Source: Myxococcales bacterium (GTDB lineage Bacteria; Myxococcota_A; Polyangia; Fen-1088). From it: a stretch of 64,000 bases of DNA. The stretch is from assembly GCA_022184915.1 (NCBI GenBank), contig JAGTJU010000010.1, positions 62,001-126,000 on the forward strand. Direction: 5' to 3'. The translations under genes were made by a program, and so were the position numbers. Of the stretch, positions 60,100 to 64,000 are shown in pieces (within the stretch, counting starts at the first letter, position 1; every line of letters starts with the position of its first letter). The notes beneath the pieces are model-generated. The model did no database searches. It had not been told where the DNA came from and was given only the letters and a program-made list of their open reading frames with translations.

Positions 60100-60543
60100 T
60101 CAGTCGAGCTGAGGCTCGCGGGGCACGAGCCCATCGAGCGGGCGGCGCCCCGAAAAGCCCGTGTCCAGGGGATGCCAGTGGGACACGGACTTTTCGCCCA
60201 GCTTCCAGCACAAAAAGATGTCGTCGCCGCCACGCCGGCCGGGAAAATCCACCAGCCCCGTCTCGAGATCCTTCACCTGACCGCCAAGGTCGGCCACCTG
60301 GCCCAGCGATTCCACCAGCATCTCGTAGTACGCACGAAACATCGCCTTCGCCTGGCGGATCGCCGGAGATCCCGCCTCGTCTTCCCCGGCCAGGATCTCT
60401 TTGCTCGGGCGAACCCCCAGGCTCTCGAGGTGGACCTCCTCGCGGCGCAAGGATGCATGCAACTGGAGCACCTCCCCGAAGATGCGCTCCAAGGAGGGGA
60501 TCAGCCGATTCACCTCGGCAACCGTGAACAGCCGGCGCGGCAT
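60100..60543 (-). CDS. DUF2203-family protein
   Basis: A 147-residue soluble protein with the family's N-terminal FTVAEVNRLIPSLERIF, coiled-coil-like middle, and C-terminal VKDLETGLVDFPGRRGGDDIFLCWKLGEKSVSHWHPLD-type block with GFSGRRPLD. Its function is unknown; it is common near diverse genes. It is the first gene of the minus-strand operon leading to folE. Its start codon lies 8 bases after TGGTATAAC, an extended -10-like element, with no ribosome site. Confidence 0.87.
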   Translation of the reverse strand: MPRRLFTVAEVNRLIPSLERIFGEVLQLHASLRREEVHLESLGVRPSKEILAGEDEAGSPAIRQAKAMFRAYYEMLVESLGQVADLGGQVKDLETGLVDFPGRRGGDDIFLCWKLGEKSVSHWHPLDTGFSGRRPLDGLVPREPQLD

Positions 60544-60550
60544 GAGGTAG

Positions 60551-60559
60551 GGTTATACC
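60551..60559. promoter_or_regulatory. overlapping divergent -10 elements in a 29-bp spacer
   Basis: GGTTATACC is a near-palindrome centred between two divergent genes. On the minus strand it reads TGGTATAAC (extended -10), 8 bases before the DUF2203 start. On the plus strand it gives TATACC, 13 bases before the PTR1-like start. The spacer is 60544-60572. Only one polymerase could bind at a time. Confidence 0.45.
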
Positions 60560-60572
60560 AGACAAACTCGCC

Positions 60573-61397
60573 ATGCCATCGCGCCCCCCTTCACGGAAGC
60601 CGGCCCCAGCGTCGGAGAACAAACCCGCCCCCAAATCCGAAGGCGCAGCCCCAAAACCCCTCGCCGGCAAGACCGCCCTCGTCACGGGAGGCGCGGTGCG
60701 CGTGGGGCGTGCGATCGCGCTTGCGCTCGGAGCCGCCGGCGCAAGGGTGGCCGTGCACCACCACAAGTCGCGTCCTGCGGCCGAGCGCCTGGTGGCCCAG
60801 ATGCACGCCCGCGGCATGGACGCGGAGAGCTTCTCGGCGGACCTCGGCTCGCTGGACGGCCCCGGGCACCTCGTGGCCCGGGTGGAACGCTGGGCACAGG
60901 GGCTCGATCTTTTGGTGAACAACGCCGCTGTGTTTCAGCAAACGCCCTTCGAACAAGTGACCCCGGAGTCCCTCGAGGGCCTGTGGAACCTGAACTTCAG
61001 GGGGCCCTTCCTCCTCTGCCAGGCCGCCACCCCCGCCTTACGCCGTCACAAAGGGGCCATCGTCAACATCCTCGACGTGGCGGCGTATCACGCGTGGCGG
61101 GGCTATAGCCACTACTGCCCTACGAAGGCAGCCCTGGCGATGCTCACCCGCAACTTGGCGATCGAGCTGGCTCCCGATGTGCGCGTGTGCGGCGTCGCGC
61201 CCGGCACGGTGTTGTTTCCGGAGGACTTCGACGAAGCCACCAAGGACCGCGTCGTGTCCCGCATTCCTCTCGCACGGGAGGGCCGACCAGAAGACGTTGC
61301 GGACGCTGTCCTCTACTTGGCCACCGCCGCGTACGTGACCGGAGCGGTGCTGCCGGTCGATGGCGGCCGCATGGCCGGCTCCCGCGATCCCCTCTGA
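60573..61397 (+). CDS. SDR-family oxidoreductase, pteridine-reductase (PTR1/FolM)-like
   Basis: A 274-residue SDR. After a Pro/Lys-rich 30-residue extension the nucleotide-binding motif is TGGAVRVGRAIA, with Arg in place of the usual second Gly (TGxxxRxG), the mark of pteridine reductases and FolM. NNAAVFQQTPF, the Asp in NILDVAAYHAW, the catalytic YCPTKAAL and a C-terminal VDGG follow. Such enzymes reduce dihydrobiopterin, dihydrofolate or related pterins with NADPH. Its divergent neighbour operon contains folE, which makes a pterin role plausible. Substrate assignment is inference. Confidence 0.8.
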   Translation: MPSRPPSRKPAPASENKPAPKSEGAAPKPLAGKTALVTGGAVRVGRAIALALGAAGARVAVHHHKSRPAAERLVAQMHARGMDAESFSADLGSLDGPGHLVARVERWAQGLDLLVNNAAVFQQTPFEQVTPESLEGLWNLNFRGPFLLCQAATPALRRHKGAIVNILDVAAYHAWRGYSHYCPTKAALAMLTRNLAIELAPDVRVCGVAPGTVLFPEDFDEATKDRVVSRIPLAREGRPEDVADAVLYLATAAYVTGAVLPVDGGRMAGSRDPL

Positions 61398-61495
61398 CTT
61401 CGCTGGCGCTCCGGCCCCAGGGGACGCGTGCTGTGCTAGCTTGCCGTCCCGGCAACGGGCCAAGCGCCCCACGGAAGAAAGAGACGGAGCCCGAC

Positions 61496-62104
61496 ATGTT
61501 CGACGACCCCTCCTCCCTCGCATCGCTACTCCTTCGGTTCGCTCACATCGCGTTCGGTGTCATCTGGCTGGGCGTTCTGGTGTTCTTCTACCTGGTCAAC
61601 GCGCCCCTGCAGACCGAGCTCGACGACGCCACGAAGGCCAAGGTCAACCCGGGGCTCTTGCTTCGGGCGCTGTTTTGGGCGCGGCGCACGTCGCTCTACA
61701 CGGTGCTCGCGGGCTGGTTCCTCTTCGGGCACAAGTACATGGGACAGCACCTGCTGGTGGAAGACGGCAGCATCACGAACCGCGGGTTGTGGATCCTCAC
61801 CGGCGGCTTCATCGGCACCCTGATGTGGTTCAACCTGGCGTTCATCATCTACCCGCGCCAGCGCACGTTGTTGCTGGCTCTCGCCAAAGGCGAACCCCTG
61901 CCAGGAGCCGAAACGCTCGCCGCCACTGCCGCTGCTTCCAGCAAGCTGAACCTCTACCTTTCTGGCCCCCTGCTTTTCTGCATGGTCGTCCCGAACAACT
62001 ACCCCGGGTGGCCGTTCTTTTCGCTCCCCGTGGCGATCGTGGTGGGCGTGGGCTTTTGGTTCGGTCTCGTCAAGAAGGCCGGCAAAGTGAAACCGCTCGG
62101 CTGA
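61496..62104 (+). CDS. PuuD-like (urate-oxidase-N-type) membrane protein
   Basis: A 202-residue membrane protein with four or five hydrophobic helices. The N-terminal RFAHIAFGVIWLGVLVFFYLVNAPL, FWARRTSLYTVLAGW and GTLMWFNLAFIIYPRQ resemble the membrane domain of PuuD-type urate hydroxylases and DUF989. The C-terminal cytochrome c domain of full PuuD is absent, so urate oxidation is doubtful. The ATG follows GGAG. It is 98 bp after the PTR1-like gene, and the aminotransferase gene starts 25 bp further on. Confidence 0.62.
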   Translation: MFDDPSSLASLLLRFAHIAFGVIWLGVLVFFYLVNAPLQTELDDATKAKVNPGLLLRALFWARRTSLYTVLAGWFLFGHKYMGQHLLVEDGSITNRGLWILTGGFIGTLMWFNLAFIIYPRQRTLLLALAKGEPLPGAETLAATAAASSKLNLYLSGPLLFCMVVPNNYPGWPFFSLPVAIVVGVGFWFGLVKKAGKVKPLG

Positions 62105-62129
62105 CCGCAACACGAGGCGCGCACCCGTC

Positions 62130-63302
62130 ATGTCGGATCGGTTCACACCTGCCCGCAGGACGGCCGGCTTCGGTACGTCGATCTTCACGGAGATCTCGCG
62201 GCTGGCGGTCGAGCACGGCGCCGTGAACTTGGGGCAGGGTTTTCCGGACTTTCCGGCGCCTACGTTCGTGAAGGAAGCTGCGCGGGCCGCCATCAGCGCC
62301 GACCACAACCAGTACGCCCCCGCCCCGGGCCTGCCCCGCCTTCGCCAGGCCATCGCCTCGCACTGGCAAACGCGGCACGGCGTCACCTACGATTCCGAGA
62401 CTGAAATCACGGTCACACAGGGCGCCACCGAAGCGCTCTTTGCCGCCGTACTGGGCACGCTCGACCCGGGCGACGAGGCCATCGTCTTCGAGCCGTTCTA
62501 CGACGCCTATGTGCCGGATGTACAGATGGCGGGGGGTGTTCCCCGTTTCGTGCGCTTGCACCCGCCTGCGTGGCGCTTCGACCCGCAAGAGCTCGAGGCG
62601 GCGTTCTCGCCCTGCACGAAGATCGTGTTCGTCAATACGCCCCACAATCCCACGGGCAAGGTGTTTTCCACCGAGGAACTCGACCTCATCGCGAAGCTGG
62701 CGATCCGATACGACACGCTCGTGGTGGCCGACGAGGTCTATAGCGAGCTCACCTTCGACGGAGTCCCTCACGTGCCGATCGCCACCCGCCCCGGCATGCG
62801 GGAACGCACGATCACCGTCGATAGCATCGGCAAGACCTTCAGCGTGACGGGCTGGAAGATCGGCTGGGCCCTGGCGCCGCCTCGGCTCACCCAGGCCGTG
62901 CGCGCCACCCACCAATTCATCACGTTCTGCAACCCCACGCCCTTACAGGAGGCAGCCGCCACCGCGCTCGAGCAAGCCGAAGGTCTCGGCTACTACCACG
63001 AGCTTCGCCGCGCGTACGGCGCGCGCCGCGAGACCCTGCGCGCGGTGTTGGAGGCGGCGGGCCTGCCCCCATTGCCCATCGCCGGCGCGTACTTTTTGCT
63101 GGCCGACATCGCAAGGCAGCCCTTCGCCGATGACGTCTCGTTCTGCCGCCACCTCATCGAAAAGGTGGGTGTGGCCGCGATCCCCCCGTCGTTCTTCTAC
63201 GCGGACCCGCGCTCGGCCCCGCGCCTCGCGCGCTTCTGTTTTGCCAAGAGCGACGAGGCCCTCGCCCGCGCGGCCGCACGCCTGAAACGCCTCGCAGGCT
63301 GA
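62130..63302 (+). CDS. class I/II PLP-dependent aminotransferase (YbdL/KAT-like)
   Basis: A 390-residue fold-type I aminotransferase. It has FTEISRLAVEHGAVNLGQGFPDFPAP, YAPAPGLPRLRQAIA, TQGATEALFAA, NTPHNPTGKVFS, VVADEVYSEL and the PLP-lysine in SIGKTFSVTGWKIGW. The NLGQGFPDF and NTPHNPTGK segments and overall length match methionine aminotransferase YbdL and kynurenine aminotransferase. The substrate is not resolved. It is 25 bp after the PuuD-like gene and probably in the same operon. It converges with the MYXO-CTERM gene, stops 3 bp apart. Confidence 0.88.
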   Translation: MSDRFTPARRTAGFGTSIFTEISRLAVEHGAVNLGQGFPDFPAPTFVKEAARAAISADHNQYAPAPGLPRLRQAIASHWQTRHGVTYDSETEITVTQGATEALFAAVLGTLDPGDEAIVFEPFYDAYVPDVQMAGGVPRFVRLHPPAWRFDPQELEAAFSPCTKIVFVNTPHNPTGKVFSTEELDLIAKLAIRYDTLVVADEVYSELTFDGVPHVPIATRPGMRERTITVDSIGKTFSVTGWKIGWALAPPRLTQAVRATHQFITFCNPTPLQEAAATALEQAEGLGYYHELRRAYGARRETLRAVLEAAGLPPLPIAGAYFLLADIARQPFADDVSFCRHLIEKVGVAAIPPSFFYADPRSAPRLARFCFAKSDEALARAAARLKRLAG

Positions 63303-63305
63303 CCG

Positions 63306-64000
63306 TCAGCGCCGCCGCCGCCGCCGCCGCGCCGCGAGGACCACGAAAACGCCTAGCCCCATCCAGAGGCCGAGCGGCTCCGCACGGCCCGCAAAGCGGC
63401 ATCCCCCGCTCGAACGCGCAGACTCACCCTCGTCGTTCGGTTCGCCTTCGTCATCATCCGGCGGAGCCTCGTCTTCGGAGCCCGTGCCCCCTCGGCCGCC
63501 ACCGCCCATGCCACCGGAGCCCCCCGAACCCGAGCCACCGCCGCCTGCGCCCCCGGACCGACCTCCCGTGCCACCGGTCATGCCCCCGGTGCCCGCCATG
63601 CCCCCGGTGCCCGCCATGCCCCCAGTGCCCGTCATGCCTCCAGTGCCCGTCATGCCTCCAGTGCCCGTCATGCCTCCAGTGCCCGTCGCACCGCCGGTGT
63701 TCCCCCCCGCCCCGCCGGTGGGAGGCGGCGGCTCGCCCTCGACGGGCGTGCCCGCGAGCACGAAGTCTGCGCAGTGGTAATAGTAGGCGTTCCCGTAGGT
63801 GCGGGAGGACTCGAACATTCCCTGCATGAGCTGCAAAGTGCATTTCGCACAGGTCACCTTCGGCAGCGTCACCTTTAGAGCCTGCTTGCCCGTAGCCCCT
63901 TTCGGGTGAAGCTTCCAGTAGTCGGCCAAGACCCAGCGGTCGCCCTCTTTCGTGGTCGTCGTGATGGGGCTCGGCAAGCTGGAAACAGGCGTTCCTTTGA
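63306..64000 (-). CDS. secreted protein with Gly-Thr repeats and MYXO-CTERM tail, 5' end missing
   Basis: The frame is open to the right window edge, so the N-terminus is missing. The visible N-terminal part (WVLADYWKLHPKGATG, KVTLPKVTCAKCTLQLMQG and YYYHCADFVL, with three Cys) resembles the end of a polysaccharide-monooxygenase-like domain of the myxobacterial SCE4755 type; this is a tentative match. A GTGGM(T/A) repeat linker follows, then an acidic region, then SSGGCRFAGRAEPLG, a membrane helix and RRRRRRR: a MYXO-CTERM-type sorting tail, thought to direct surface anchoring. Confidence 0.7.
   Translation of the reverse strand, partial: KGTPVSSLPSPITTTTKEGDRWVLADYWKLHPKGATGKQALKVTLPKVTCAKCTLQLMQGMFESSRTYGNAYYYHCADFVLAGTPVEGEPPPPTGGAGGNTGGATGTGGMTGTGGMTGTGGMTGTGGMAGTGGMAGTGGMTGGTGGRSGGAGGGGSGSGGSGGMGGGGRGGTGSEDEAPPDDDEGEPNDEGESARSSGGCRFAGRAEPLGLWMGLGVFVVLAARRRRRRR
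63571..63693. repeat. 18-bp tandem repeat encoding GTGGMx units
   Basis: About seven imperfect copies of an 18-bp unit (plus strand: CCTCCAGTGCCCGTCATG and close variants) lie head to tail in the coding sequence of the MYXO-CTERM protein. They encode a Gly-Thr-Gly-Gly-Met-Thr/Ala linker. The copies are nearly identical toward the right, so the array could vary in length. Confidence 0.8.

Noticed and set aside
63571-63693. Repeat array considered as CRISPR
   Set aside because: Units are 18 bp and directly adjacent with no spacers, and are in frame in a coding sequence.

Overview
The window is high-GC, gene-dense bacterial chromosome with conserved housekeeping genes throughout. Several features point to a myxobacterium (Myxococcota). 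These are a secreted protein ending in a MYXO-CTERM-like tail (Cys, membrane segment, Arg run) at 63306-64000, a cysteine-rich repeat lipoprotein at 8798-10453, several small lipoproteins of unknown function, an ABC permease fused to a CPBP protease, and the GlgE alpha-glucan pathway. The lineage call is an inference from these traits; no rRNA gene is present to settle it. I saw no tRNA or rRNA gene, no insertion sequence, prophage or CRISPR array.

Layout. 1-5362: a partial DksA-like gene and an isolated clpX (minus), pdxA, a small Cys-rich protein, glmS and a GlsB-type membrane protein. 5738-8074: ilvB-ilvN, acetolactate synthase. 8157-10453: two unknown envelope proteins, one strongly cysteine-rich. 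10560-12790: a DUF485/sodium-solute symporter pair. 12857-26294: a complete 14-gene nuoA-N operon for respiratory complex I, all minus strand, with overlapping or tightly spaced genes. 26708-32906: uvrA, a DsbD-type reductase and a ChaN-like lipoprotein. 32952-35225: a nucleotide-sugar dehydrogenase and a probable sugar-binding or epimerase-fold protein. 35351-40594: an HU-like protein, the ABC ATPase and permease/CPBP fusion, a Crp/Fnr regulator and a MinD/FlhG-like ATPase. 40610-43846: bfr, bfd (with a Fur-box-like palindrome) and a HelD-like helicase.

44179-51531 is a compact GlgE operon. TreS converts trehalose to maltose and is fused to a maltokinase that makes maltose-1-phosphate. GlgE polymerises this into alpha-1,4-glucan and GlgB branches it. 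51598-54727 holds a YdjM-like membrane protein, a TPR lipoprotein and a small lipoprotein. 54818-57991 is ileS of the type-2 class. 58037-61397 is a probable pterin-related neighbourhood: DUF2203, folE, an SDR and a LON-domain protein in one minus-strand operon, divergent from a PTR1/FolM-like SDR. 61496-64000 has a PuuD-like membrane protein, a PLP aminotransferase and the truncated MYXO-CTERM protein.

Most of the window is ordinary core genome and no clearly new multi-gene system stands out. The observations most worth checking are: a recurring arrangement in which a -10-like hexamer lies 7-12 bases before the start codon with no Shine-Dalgarno, suggesting leaderless mRNAs; a 29-bp divergent promoter spacer between the DUF2203-folE operon and the PTR1-like gene; a GTP cyclohydrolase I with Gln where a catalytic His is expected; an orphan ClpX with altered Walker A and IGF-loop residues; and a possible Fur site at bfd.
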